Shown: positions 16,249-24,780 of the stretch, one piece after another | How the letters are laid out: every line of letters starts with the position of its first letter | How positions within the stretch are numbered: position 1 is the stretch's first letter | Assembly: GCA_004212735.1 (NCBI GenBank) | Contig: SHBD01000020.1 | Span: 1-32,366, forward strand | Direction: 5' to 3' | DNA length: 32,366 bases | DNA from: SAR116 cluster bacterium | Lineage (GTDB): Bacteria; Pseudomonadota; Alphaproteobacteria; Puniceispirillales; Puniceispirillaceae | Translations under genes and position numbers: made by a program | Notes under the pieces: generated by a model | Told to the model about the DNA's origin: nothing | Seen by the model: the letters and a program-made list of their open reading frames with translations, nothing else | Database searches by the model: none

Positions 16249-16383
16249 AGATTGACGAATTAGGGTCGTTTTCCCGGCCACGGCAAAAGTGTTTTAACTT
16301 GCATCCGTCAGAGTGATCGGCGACAACAATGCCCCGCCACTGGGCCATAACACGCTTTTAGTAATAAAAATGAGTAGCTCGCC

Positions 16384-17949
16384 ATGATGATTGGATCTCC
16401 TAAAGAAGTCGCTGAGGGCGAAAAGCGCGTGGCGATGACGCCTGACAGCGCCCTGCAGTTGCAAAAGCTGGGTTTTGACTGTGTCATAGAAAGCGGCGCA
16501 GGCGCAGATGCAGGCTTTACCGATGCTGCCTATGAAAAGGCCAATGTCACTGTGGTCAAGACCGCAGCAGCTCTTTGGAAAGCGGCTGACGTGGTTGCCA
16601 AGGTGCGCGGCGTTGACGCCAAGGAGAAAAAACACCTGCGTGCTGGCCAGACGGTGATCAGTTTTTTCTGGCCTGCCCAAAATCCAGATCTGATGGAAAC
16701 CTTCAAAGCGGCAAACACCAATGCCATCGCAATGGATATGGTTCCCCGGATTAGCCGCGCGCAGAAAATGGATGCGCTGTCATCAATGGCAAACATCGCA
16801 GGCTACCGGGCAGTCATTGAATCAGGTAACCAATTCGGGCGATTTTTCACCGGACAGATCACCGCCGCCGGCAAAGTTCCCCCTGCCAAGGTTCTGGTGA
16901 TCGGTGCCGGTGTCGCCGGTCTGGCAGCAATCGGCACGGCAACATCTCTTGGTGCGATTGTCCGTGCCTTTGACGTACGCCCCGAAGTGGCCGAACAGAT
17001 CGAGTCCATGGGTGCCGAATTTCTGATGCTGGAGTTTGATGAGGATGGCGGCGGCGAAGGTGGTTATGCAAAGCCCGCTTCACCGGAATTTATCGAAAAG
17101 GAAATGGCCCTGTTTCGCGAACAGGCGCCGCAGATCGACATCGTGATTACCACTGCCTTGATTCCGGGTCGGCCCGCGCCGAAATTATGGCCAGCCGAGA
17201 TGGTCAGTCTGATGAAGCCAGGGTCAGTTGTTGTGGATCTCGCCGCCGAGCAGGGTGGCAATTGTGACCTAACTGTGCGTGATGAGGTGATCAAGACCGA
17301 CAATGGTGTAACCGTGGTCGGCTACACCGATTTTCCAAGTCGGATGGCAGCGCAAAGCTCGACACTCTATGCCACCAACATCCGCCACATGATGGATGAT
17401 TTGACCCCAGAAAAAGATGGGCAAATTAACATCAACATGGATGATGATGTGATCCGCGGGGCCACCGTCGTCCACAAAGGCGCGGTGACGTTTCCTCCAC
17501 CTGCACCTAAGGTCCAAGCCATCGGCAAGGCAGACAGCGCACCAAAACCGGTCGAACTGACAGCCGAAGAAAAGAAGGCACAGGAGCTTGCAGCTCAGCG
17601 CAAGGCGGGACGGCAACAGGTGGGGCTGCTGATCATCGGCGGCCTGTTCATGCTGCTAATCGGCAATTATGCACCCGCAAGTTTCATGCAGCATTTAATT
17701 GTTTTCGCTCTGGCCTGTTTTGTCGGGTTTCAGGTGATTTGGAATGTCAGCCATGCACTGCACACGCCCCTGATGGCGGTGACCAACGCGATCTCGGGGA
17801 TTATCATTCTGGGTGCATTATTACAGATTGGTTCAAGCAACCAGATCGTGATGATTTTGGCGAGCATATCGGTATTGATTGCCACGATTAATATTGTCGG
17901 CGGCTTCATGGTGACACGCCGCATGCTGGCGATGTTCCAGAAAAGCTGA
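16384..17949 (+). CDS. pntA: NAD(P) transhydrogenase subunit alpha PntA (full-length)
   Basis: This is the membrane-bound proton-translocating transhydrogenase, which makes NADPH from NADH using the proton gradient. It has 521 residues in a single chain, as in E. coli; many Alphaproteobacteria split this subunit into two. NAD-binding domain I has the opening [18 protein letters not shown], and the Rossmann loop [14 protein letters not shown] (about 168-181) is followed by RAFDVRPEV. The signature [12 protein letters not shown] (about 256-267) is present. A charged Ala/Lys linker (about 380-410) then leads to three or four membrane segments from about residue 412. The ribosome site is weak. 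pntB starts 21 bp after the stop. Confidence 0.95.
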   Translation: MMIGSPKEVAEGEKRVAMTPDSALQLQKLGFDCVIESGAGADAGFTDAAYEKANVTVVKTAAALWKAADVVAKVRGVDAKEKKHLRAGQTVISFFWPAQNPDLMETFKAANTNAIAMDMVPRISRAQKMDALSSMANIAGYRAVIESGNQFGRFFTGQITAAGKVPPAKVLVIGAGVAGLAAIGTATSLGAIVRAFDVRPEVAEQIESMGAEFLMLEFDEDGGGEGGYAKPASPEFIEKEMALFREQAPQIDIVITTALIPGRPAPKLWPAEMVSLMKPGSVVVDLAAEQGGNCDLTVRDEVIKTDNGVTVVGYTDFPSRMAAQSSTLYATNIRHMMDDLTPEKDGQININMDDDVIRGATVVHKGAVTFPPPAPKVQAIGKADSAPKPVELTAEEKKAQELAAQRKAGRQQVGLLIIGGLFMLLIGNYAPASFMQHLIVFALACFVGFQVIWNVSHALHTPLMAVTNAISGIIILGALLQIGSSNQIVMILASISVLIATINIVGGFMVTRRMLAMFQKS

Positions 17950-17970
17950 CCCGAAGAAAGATAGCACATC

Positions 17971-19347
17971 ATGAGCTCAAATATTGTTACAGCAATCTAT
18001 ATCGCCGCCAGCGTGCTTTTCATTCTGTCGCTGGGTGGTCTGTCCAATCAGGAAAGCGCCAAGCGCGCAGTCTGGTTTGGCATCGTCGGCATGGCGCTGG
18101 CGGTTTTTGCCACCATCTTCGGCCCACAGGTAACAAGCTATGAATGGCTTATACCAATGATCGCCGTGGGTGCTGTGATTGGTGCAGTGGTTGCGCATCG
18201 CGTCGAAATGACTGGCATGCCACAATTGGTGGCTGCCCTACACAGCTTCGTTGGCCTGGCCGCTGTTTTTATCGGCATCAACTCCGAACTGTCGCCGCCC
18301 ACGGGTTTGGTTGGTGCTGAAATTATCATTCATGAGGTCGAAATCTTCCTTGGAGTCTTTATTGGCGCGGTCACGACAACAGGGTCAGTCATTGCTTTTG
18401 GCAAATTGTCCGGAGTCATTGATGGAAAACCTTTGGCACTTCCGGCACGCAATCTCTTGAATCTCATTGCCGTTGGCGCCTGTATCTGGCTTGGTTTCAT
18501 GTTCATGAGTCATGCCGGTATTTGGACACTCTATCTAATGACGGCCATTGCCTTCATCTTTGGCGCGCATCTGGTGCTGGCCATTGGTGGTGCCGACATG
18601 CCAGTGGTCGTTTCAATGCTCAATTCCTATTCAGGGTGGGCGGCGGCGGCAACCGGTTTCCTGCTTGGTAATGATCTGTTGATTGTCACGGGGGCGTTGG
18701 TGGGGGCATCGGGCGCAATCCTGTCCTATATCATGTGTCGCGCAATGAACCGGAATTTCCTGTCGGTAATTCTGGGTGGTTGGGGCACCACCACCGGCGC
18801 GCAGCAAGAAGTTGATGGCGAGATGATCGCAACCGATGTGGCTTCGGTTGCCGCTGATATGCAGGATGCTCAAAGCGTTATCATTGTCCCTGGTTACGGC
18901 ATGGCCGTTGCCCAGGCGCAAGGAGCTGTCTCAGAGATAACCCGCCGCCTACGCGATCAGGGTAAATCTGTACGGTTTGCCATTCATCCGGTTGCCGGCC
19001 GCCTTCCGGGGCACATGAATGTTTTGCTGGCCGAAGCCAAAGTGCCCTATGACATTGTGCTGGAAATGGATGAGATCAACGCTGATTTTCCTAACACAGA
19101 CATGGTCATTATTCTTGGCGCGAATGACATCGTCAATCCGGCGGCACAGGATGACCCGAACAGTCCGATCGCCGGTATGCCAGTGCTGGAAGTTTGGAAA
19201 GCACGACAGGTGATCATTTCCAAACGGGGTCAGGGTCGCGGCTATTCAGGTATCGAAAATCCGCTGTTTTTCAAGGATAACTCTCGGATGCTTTACGGAG
19301 ACGCCAAAGCCTCGCTTGACCAATTGCTTGGCAACATCACTACCTGA
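17971..19347 (+). CDS. pntB: NAD(P) transhydrogenase subunit beta PntB
   Basis: The partner of PntA, it carries most of the proton channel and the NADP-binding domain III. It has 458 residues. About eight hydrophobic segments span residues 1-260, including the conserved region [18 protein letters not shown]. Domain III has [12 protein letters not shown] (about 306-317), [18 protein letters not shown] and the closing [17 protein letters not shown] precedes the ATG. It forms an operon with pntA and is convergent with the ABC1 kinase gene across a hairpin. Confidence 0.96.
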   Translation: MSSNIVTAIYIAASVLFILSLGGLSNQESAKRAVWFGIVGMALAVFATIFGPQVTSYEWLIPMIAVGAVIGAVVAHRVEMTGMPQLVAALHSFVGLAAVFIGINSELSPPTGLVGAEIIIHEVEIFLGVFIGAVTTTGSVIAFGKLSGVIDGKPLALPARNLLNLIAVGACIWLGFMFMSHAGIWTLYLMTAIAFIFGAHLVLAIGGADMPVVVSMLNSYSGWAAAATGFLLGNDLLIVTGALVGASGAILSYIMCRAMNRNFLSVILGGWGTTTGAQQEVDGEMIATDVASVAADMQDAQSVIIVPGYGMAVAQAQGAVSEITRRLRDQGKSVRFAIHPVAGRLPGHMNVLLAEAKVPYDIVLEMDEINADFPNTDMVIILGANDIVNPAAQDDPNSPIAGMPVLEVWKARQVIISKRGQGRGYSGIENPLFFKDNSRMLYGDAKASLDQLLGNITT

Positions 19348-19401
19348 TAAGGCGATGGCATCCGCTTCTTGGTGATACAGAAACAACCCTCAAACAGCCA
19401 A

Positions 19402-19431
19402 CGGCCAACCCTCCCCCCGAGTAGTTGGCCG
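19402..19431. terminator. hairpin between convergent pntB and kinase genes
   Basis: A perfect 8-bp stem CGGCCAAC/GTTGGCCG (19402-19409 with 19424-19431) with a 14-nt loop lies between the two 3' ends. It lacks a T tract on both sides, so termination by it alone is uncertain. Confidence 0.4.
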
Positions 19432-19466
19432 CTGTAAATACTGTAGCACGTCCGCAGGCTTGCAGA

Positions 19467-20858
19467 TTATGTATCTTTATGCAAAAGATTATCGGGAATG
19501 CCGACCACCTTTGCCGCTTCACGCTGTCTGATAGCCAGTTTTTCAGTGTCAAAATCATCAATCAGATCATGGAACATCGTGTGCCAATTGACCTCTGCGC
19601 CCAGATGCATGAATACAGAACCAAGACCTACCGCTGCTCTGTCCATCAGCACGAATTCACGCGGTGGCTTGATACCGCCGATGCGCTTGAGCTCAGCATG
19701 CACCTGCCCCGCTAGATCGCGGCCAGCCTTACCGTTGCGCAATTGCTGGATGGGTCGCACCTTATCCTCGAGCAGTGGGGCGTAAATAAAGCCAGCCCAC
19801 ATGTTCAACACGTCAATGGCCTCGTTATCAAGTCCGGCAAAACCCCAACTTTCATAGGCGTGGACCGCAAGGTCGCGGTCCTCATCGCGTAACGCTTTGT
19901 AAAGGTCAATGACTCCACCCACAAATTGCGGCCTAAACAGGCGGATCGAACCAAAATCCATGAGGTTAATCCGGTTCTCCGTATCAATCGAGTAGTTGCC
20001 CAGATGCGGATCACCGTGGATCACACCATAAAAATAGAAGGGCACATACCAAACCCGAAACATTTTTTTGGCAACTTCATTGCGCAGCTCCTGACTGGGG
20101 TTGGTCGCGAGAAATGGCATCACACGCTGACCATCAAGCCAACTCATGGTAAGCAACCGTTCGGTTGACAGATCGGCCCGATAATCGGGCAGGCTTACAC
20201 AATCCTCGTCGCGCAGCATATAGCGATAAAGCTGCATGTTCACCGCCTCGCGCTGATAATCCAGCTCCTCGCGGAGTCTTTCCGACAACTCGTCATAGAC
20301 ATCGGATGTTGAGATCGCTGAATCATAACGCTCATAAAGCTTCAGAACCAGTTTTAGCTGCCGCAGATCAGCTTCAATGGCTGAGGCCATATCGGGATAT
20401 TGCAGCTTGACCGCAAGATTATTGCCGGCCTCATCAGTTGCTTTGTGAACCTGACCCAGCGAGGCGGCGGAAACAGCCTCGCGGCTAAAGGACGAGAAAC
20501 TAGACTGCCAATCCTGGCCCAGTTCAGACGCCATCCGGCGGCGGGTGAACAACCATCCCATCGGCGGCGCATCGGCCTGCAGGGCTGCCAGTTCCTCAGC
20601 ATATTCCGGCGGCAGAGCGTCAGGAATCGTAGAGAGAATCTGCGCCACCTTCATGATCGGTCCTTTCAGACCGCCCAATGCCTCACGCAGATCGGCGGCA
20701 TGTTTTGACCTGTCAATCTCCATGCCGAGATAACGCTCGCCAGCAACACGCGCAGCCAGCCCACCCATGGTGCTGGTCACACGTGCATAACGGCGCAAGC
20801 GACCACCCAGCTGGCCCGTGTTTTTTGAGAGTTGCTCAGACCCCTTTTCCGATGCCAT
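19467..20858 (-). CDS. ABC1/AarF/UbiB-family kinase-like protein
   Basis: An atypical protein-kinase-like ATPase of the family that includes UbiB/COQ8, which supports ubiquinone synthesis. It has 463 residues from ATG 20858. The N-terminal family motif, usually K-x-G-Q, reads KVAQ here (in GPIMKVAQILS, about 68-78). The Ala-rich loop is SAASLGQVH (about 130-138), and the ATP lysine is in LAVKLQYP. The catalytic part has HGDPHLGNY, and the metal-binding DFG is in LMDFGSI. The stop of the upstream peptidase gene overlaps this ATG by one base (TGATG), with GGAAGG 5 nt upstream, so translation is coupled. With COQ9 nearby, a ubiquinone role is plausible but not shown. It lacks the long C-terminal membrane pair of E. 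coli UbiB. Confidence 0.88.
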   Translation of the reverse strand: MASEKGSEQLSKNTGQLGGRLRRYARVTSTMGGLAARVAGERYLGMEIDRSKHAADLREALGGLKGPIMKVAQILSTIPDALPPEYAEELAALQADAPPMGWLFTRRRMASELGQDWQSSFSSFSREAVSAASLGQVHKATDEAGNNLAVKLQYPDMASAIEADLRQLKLVLKLYERYDSAISTSDVYDELSERLREELDYQREAVNMQLYRYMLRDEDCVSLPDYRADLSTERLLTMSWLDGQRVMPFLATNPSQELRNEVAKKMFRVWYVPFYFYGVIHGDPHLGNYSIDTENRINLMDFGSIRLFRPQFVGGVIDLYKALRDEDRDLAVHAYESWGFAGLDNEAIDVLNMWAGFIYAPLLEDKVRPIQQLRNGKAGRDLAGQVHAELKRIGGIKPPREFVLMDRAAVGLGSVFMHLGAEVNWHTMFHDLIDDFDTEKLAIRQREAAKVVGIPDNLLHKDT

Positions 20859-22636
20859 CAATCAAGACCTTCCAACTCATCAATCATTCCAGAAATCATA
20901 TCAAGGCCCTGAGACCAGAAAGCGGGTTGCCGTGCGTCAAGCCCGAATTTGGCAAGTGCCACGTCATAGCGCTCTGTGCCGCCTGCGCAGAGCAGGTTTT
21001 TGTATTTTGTTACAAAATCGCCAGACATGCCCGCAACGTTGGCATTCTGATAGCTCTGCCAGAGTGCATTCACCAGACAATCACCAAAGGCATAGGCATA
21101 GACATAGAAGGGCGTATGAACAAAATGTGGGATATAGCCCCAGACAGGCCTATAATCATCACCAATACGAACAGCCGGACCCAATGCCGCGCGTTGTGTC
21201 TCCATCCAGACATCAGAGATTTCCTCTGCCGTCAACTCACCACTCTCGCGTGACCCATGGAACACTGTTTCAAAATTATGAAACGCGATCTGCCGGACAA
21301 CCGTATTAAGCATGTCCTCTACTTTGCCAGCCAGCAACACACGGCGGGTGTCCGCATCTTCGGCGCTGTCAACCAGCTGTCTGAACGCCAGCATTTCGGC
21401 AAACACAGACGCGGTCTCTGCAAGTGTTAGAGGCGTGTCAGACATTAGATAGCCATTTGCCGCAGCAAGACATTGGTGAACACCATGTCCCATCTCATGG
21501 GCAAGGGTCATCACATCCCGCGATTTGCCGGCGAAATTCATCAGAATAAATGGATGCGCCGATGGCGTCACGGGGTGCGAGAACGCGCCCGAGCTTTTGC
21601 CTGGCCGCGGTGCGGCATCAATCCAGCTACGCTCAAAAAAGAGCTTCGCGGTTGCTGCCATCTCTGGATCGAACCCGGTGAAGGCATCAAGCACGATCTG
21701 TTCTGCCTCAGACCACGAAAACTGCCGATCATCATCTCCCGGTAGCGGCGCGTTGCGGTCCCACCAATCGAGTCGGTCGACGCCCATCCAGCCCGCCTTC
21801 ATTGCATAATACCGGTGCGAGAGATCGGCATTACGGCTGTTAACCGCCGATACCAATGCGTCAACCACCTCATCATCCACATCATTAGCAAGGTTGCGCG
21901 AGGCAACAGGTCTGGCAAAACCACGCCAGCGATCCTCAACTTCCTTGTCCTTGGCGATAGTGTTTAAGATGAGTGAGAGCAGCCGGTCATTCGCTTTCAG
22001 AGTTGCCGACAGCGACAGTCCCGCCTCTTTGCGGATGCCGGCATCGGGGCTGGATAGCTTATCAAGGATCTCGGCTTCGGTGACCTCTGCTCCTTGAAAT
22101 GCAAATTTCAGCGCGGCAGCGGTTTCGTCAAACAACCGAACCCAAGCGCCCCGCCCGGCCGGCGCGCGCTCTGCCAGCATGCGCTCCATATCTGCCGACA
22201 GCTGATGGGGTGCCATCGCGCGCACCCGACGCAGCCACGGCTTCCAATAGGCACATTCAGGTGTCTTCATCAAGTCAGTAACATGGGAAACATCCATCAC
22301 TGCTGTTTCAAGCTCTACAAACAAAAGTGTTGCGTTAATCTCGGCACCGGCCTCACGCACAGATTGATGATGCTTGGCAATCGCCGCATCAATGGTATTC
22401 GCAGCAAACAGCAGCTGGGCATGGCTATGCACCTTTCCCAGGGATTCGAAGATGCGTTCATACTCAGCGATCACCAAAGCCAGTTCGGCCCCGGTCGCAG
22501 TGGCCAATTTGCCCTGCCAGTTGGCGGCAAGGGTGACCGCATCTTGCCGGGCTGCAGCGAGATCTGCGGCAAGAACCGAATCATCCATCCCGACATATAA
22601 ATCATTCAAATTCCAAATCGGACTGCTGTCAGGCAT
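20858..22636 (-). CDS. pepF: M3 family oligoendopeptidase (PepF-like)
   Basis: A cytoplasmic zinc metallopeptidase that degrades short peptides. It has 592 residues, typical of the M3B oligoendopeptidase F group. The long helical N-terminal part (to about 330) is followed by the catalytic HEMGH (380-384) and a downstream Glu in LTLAETASVFAEM (about residue 407), a likely third zinc ligand. The C-terminal segment HFVHTPFYVYAYAFGDCLV is characteristic of the family. ATG 22636 has a weak ribosome site. It is divergent from the glycine cleavage operon and translationally coupled to the kinase gene downstream. Confidence 0.93.
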   Translation of the reverse strand: MPDSSPIWNLNDLYVGMDDSVLAADLAAARQDAVTLAANWQGKLATATGAELALVIAEYERIFESLGKVHSHAQLLFAANTIDAAIAKHHQSVREAGAEINATLLFVELETAVMDVSHVTDLMKTPECAYWKPWLRRVRAMAPHQLSADMERMLAERAPAGRGAWVRLFDETAAALKFAFQGAEVTEAEILDKLSSPDAGIRKEAGLSLSATLKANDRLLSLILNTIAKDKEVEDRWRGFARPVASRNLANDVDDEVVDALVSAVNSRNADLSHRYYAMKAGWMGVDRLDWWDRNAPLPGDDDRQFSWSEAEQIVLDAFTGFDPEMAATAKLFFERSWIDAAPRPGKSSGAFSHPVTPSAHPFILMNFAGKSRDVMTLAHEMGHGVHQCLAAANGYLMSDTPLTLAETASVFAEMLAFRQLVDSAEDADTRRVLLAGKVEDMLNTVVRQIAFHNFETVFHGSRESGELTAEEISDVWMETQRAALGPAVRIGDDYRPVWGYIPHFVHTPFYVYAYAFGDCLVNALWQSYQNANVAGMSGDFVTKYKNLLCAGGTERYDVALAKFGLDARQPAFWSQGLDMISGMIDELEGLD

Positions 22637-22836
22637 GGCGTCACCATTTTATCAAAGGTCGGTTATTGTAATCGTACCAAAAGCGCAAGCCGCACCAATT
22701 CATCAATGTTTGGCCTTTCAACGGATATGGGGAAAGCAAGGGCCAATCGCAAGCCACTGAGCCTGTCTAGTCACAAGAAACTGGGGCGTTAATCACCACA
22801 ATATCAGCGGCGTTACCAGAGTTTTGCCTTTTGCGC

Positions 22837-22865
22837 TTGCGATGACATTCAAACAGGCATAACAT
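22837..22865 (+). promoter_or_regulatory. candidate promoter of the gcv operon
   Basis: TTGCGA (22837-22842) and TAACAT (22860-22865) match four of six bases each of the sigma-70 hexamers, with a 17-bp spacer. Transcription would start near 22872, just before the first riboswitch aptamer. It is consistent, but not proof. Confidence 0.45.
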
Positions 22866-22880
22866 TTGGGGGCTCGATAC

Positions 22881-23085
22881 ATGGGTGGGGAGAGCCCGGG
22901 CAGGCGGCTTCGTTCGTCCTGTCACCGGCACCGAAGGAGCAATTCCCCAGAAACTCTCAGGTACCCGTACCCATTCATGTGAGCACTCTGGAAAGTGGCA
23001 CGGCAGTGTCCACCGACGGGGAACACCTGGTCCACTGATGGTTTGGGCCATGGTTAATCTCTCAGGTTCCGTGACAGAGGGGGTG
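22881..23085 (+). promoter_or_regulatory. tandem glycine riboswitch
   Basis: Two consecutive glycine aptamers lie in the leader of gcvT. Aptamer 1 is closed by P1 ATGGGT/ACCCAT (22881-22886 with 22969-22974). It holds the conserved GGAGAG at its start, CACCGAAGGAGCAA and CTCTCAGGTACC. Aptamer 2 is closed by CTCTG/CAGAG (22986-22990 with 23075-23079), with CACCGACGGGG and CTCTCAGGTTCC. The two are joined by a short linker, the classic arrangement in front of glycine cleavage genes, where glycine usually switches expression on. Confidence 0.93.
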
Positions 23086-23109
23086 TTGCCGATGACAATC
23101 GGTAACACC
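23082..23109 (+). promoter_or_regulatory. 12-bp hairpin after the glycine riboswitch (expression platform candidate)
   Basis: GGTGTTGCCGAT (23082-23093) pairs with ATCGGTAACACC (23098-23109) over twelve positions (one G-U) with the tetraloop GACA. It begins a few bases after the P1 strand of aptamer 2 and ends 18 nt before the gcvT ribosome site. Only GTCTTAT follows, so it is a poor intrinsic terminator as drawn. Confidence 0.6.
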
Positions 23110-23140
23110 GTCTTATATGAGGAAACCGAGGAACCCTGGA

Positions 23141-24241
23141 GTGGAAAACCGTCGCACCCCCCTATATGACTTTCACATCGCCCACGGCGCCCGCATGGTG
23201 GCGTTTGCAGGGTGGGACATGCCGGTTCAATACCCAGCCGGCATCAAAGCCGAACATCTTGCTTGCCGCAGCGGCGCGGCTCTTTTCGACGTTTCGCACA
23301 TGGCGCAGATCGAAGTGAATGGCGACGGTGCAGACGCGCTTCTCGAGCGCCTTACCCCGACAGACCTTGAGGCCATAAAGGACGGGCGGGTGCGCTATTC
23401 GCTGTTTCTTAATGAGACGGGCGGGGTTCTCGATGATCTGATGATTGCCCGTTTCGAGGGCGCTTTGCATCTTGTCGTCAATGCTGGGCGCGCCGCGCAT
23501 GACATTTCCCACCTTAAGGCGCATCTGATTGGCGCTGACACCCGGATTAAAGTGCATGATAAAAGGGCGCTTTTGGCGCTTCAGGGGCCGGGTGCGGCGA
23601 CAGTATTAGGTGACCTTGGGCTTGATCTTGATGGGTTCGTTTTCATGGATATCGGGCGCTTCATGCTTGCCGGTGTTGAATGTGTCGTCACCCGGTCGGG
23701 CTATACAGGTGAAGATGGCTTCGAGATTTCCATGGCCGCCAGTGCCGCCGAAACAATCGCCACGCTACTGGCCGCGCGTGATGATGTATTTATCTGCGGG
23801 CTTGGTGCCCGCGATACGCTGCGCATGGAGGCTGGACTTCCGCTGTGGGGGCATGAGCTGGATGAGACAATCAATCCAGTCATGGCCGGGTTGCGCTTTG
23901 TGCTATCAAAAAGGCGGCGCGAGGCAGGCGATTTCTTGGGTGCCAAACAGATTTTGCAAGATTGGGATTTTGGGCCGAAACGGACACTTGTGGGCCTACT
24001 GCCAACTGGCGGCAGGCCGGTTCGTGATGGCACCAAGCTGATTATGGATGGCACGCCCGTTGGGAGCGTCACGTCAGGCGGTTTTGCTCCCAGCCTTGAT
24101 GCTCCGGCCGCCATCGGCCTTGTTGAGTCGCAGTTAGCTGAGCCGGGAACAGCCTTGATTGCTGCCACTCGTGGCAGGGAAACAACTGTTCATGTGGCTT
24201 GCCTACCCTTTGTTCCACATCGGTATGTTCGTGGGTCATAG
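23141..24241 (+). CDS. gcvT: aminomethyltransferase GcvT (T-protein)
   Basis: It transfers the methylene group from the aminomethyl-lipoyl H-protein to tetrahydrofolate and releases ammonia. It has 366 residues. The opening RRTPLYDFHIAHGARMVAF is the family start. FAGWDMPVQYP, LFDVSHMAQI and the folate-site acidic pair Asp98-Asp99 (GGVLDDL) follow. RSGYTGEDGFEI and LGARDTLRMEAGLPLWGHE complete the T-protein core. GTG at 23141 is chosen because GAGGA (23128-23132) lies 8 nt upstream. The in-frame ATG at 23117 has no ribosome site and falls within the leader structure. It is first gene of gcvT-gcvH-gcvP. Confidence 0.96.
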   Translation: MENRRTPLYDFHIAHGARMVAFAGWDMPVQYPAGIKAEHLACRSGAALFDVSHMAQIEVNGDGADALLERLTPTDLEAIKDGRVRYSLFLNETGGVLDDLMIARFEGALHLVVNAGRAAHDISHLKAHLIGADTRIKVHDKRALLALQGPGAATVLGDLGLDLDGFVFMDIGRFMLAGVECVVTRSGYTGEDGFEISMAASAAETIATLLAARDDVFICGLGARDTLRMEAGLPLWGHELDETINPVMAGLRFVLSKRRREAGDFLGAKQILQDWDFGPKRTLVGLLPTGGRPVRDGTKLIMDGTPVGSVTSGGFAPSLDAPAAIGLVESQLAEPGTALIAATRGRETTVHVACLPFVPHRYVRGS

Positions 24242-24289
24242 ACACGCACCGAGCGGCCCAAAGAGCCGCAAAATCTGAAGGAGAAAAGC

Positions 24290-24652
24290 ATGTTACGTTA
24301 CTCAGAAGACCATGAGTGGATTCAATTGGATGGTGATATCGGCACTGTTGGCATTTCCCCACATGCCATCGAACAACTTGGCGATATTGTCTTTATCGAA
24401 CTTCCAGAAGCCGGCGCAACTGTCAGCAAGGGCGATGCTGTCGCGGTGTTTGAATCTGTTAAGGCAGCGTCCGACATCTACAGCCCTGCCACTGGTGAAA
24501 TCACTTCGGTAAACGAGGCGATGCTCGATGATCTGACAAGTATCACGCCGGACCGGGCGACTGAGAGTTGGCTGTTCAAGGTCAAGCTCAGTGACACCAG
24601 CGAACTTGACGAGATGATGGATGAAGCAGCCTATGCGGCGATGATCAGTTGA
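24290..24652 (+). CDS. gcvH: glycine cleavage system H protein
   Basis: The lipoyl carrier that shuttles the aminomethyl group between P-, T- and L-proteins. It has 120 residues, slightly shorter than E. coli's 129. The lipoylated Lys58 lies in FESVKAAS, within the expected beta-turn after VSKGDAVAV. The start MLRYSEDHEWI and the sequence DIVFIELPE are family hallmarks. AAGGAG precedes the ATG. It is 48 bp after gcvT and 128 bp before gcvP, with a hairpin in the second gap. Confidence 0.97.
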   Translation: MLRYSEDHEWIQLDGDIGTVGISPHAIEQLGDIVFIELPEAGATVSKGDAVAVFESVKAASDIYSPATGEITSVNEAMLDDLTSITPDRATESWLFKVKLSDTSELDEMMDEAAYAAMIS

Positions 24653-24662
24653 TGCCCATGTA

Positions 24663-24694
24663 ATGCGGCGTCCTCCAAATAACAGACGCCGCAT
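24663..24694 (+). repeat. perfect 10-bp hairpin between gcvH and gcvP
   Basis: ATGCGGCGTC (24663-24672) pairs with GACGCCGCAT (24685-24694) around a 12-nt loop. No T tract follows. It starts 10 bp after the gcvH stop and might mark a processing or stabilising element that uncouples gcvP from gcvTH. Confidence 0.55.
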
Positions 24695-24704
24695 CGTGAG
24701 CCCG

Positions 24705-24749
24705 GCAACGACCATCAAGTAAAAAACTTAGGCAGCAACGACCACCAAG
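24705..24749 (+). repeat. 15-bp imperfect direct repeat before gcvP
   Basis: GCAACGACCATCAAG (24705-24719) and GCAACGACCACCAAG (24735-24749) differ at one base and lie 30 bp apart, directly upstream of gcvP. Confidence 0.6.
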
Positions 24750-24780
24750 AATAGACGACGTAAAAGCAAAGGAGTGACCC

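Noticed and set aside
22767-23169. Frames on both strands across the glycine riboswitch
   Set aside because: They overlap a clear structured RNA, have no ribosome site, and show no recognisable protein.
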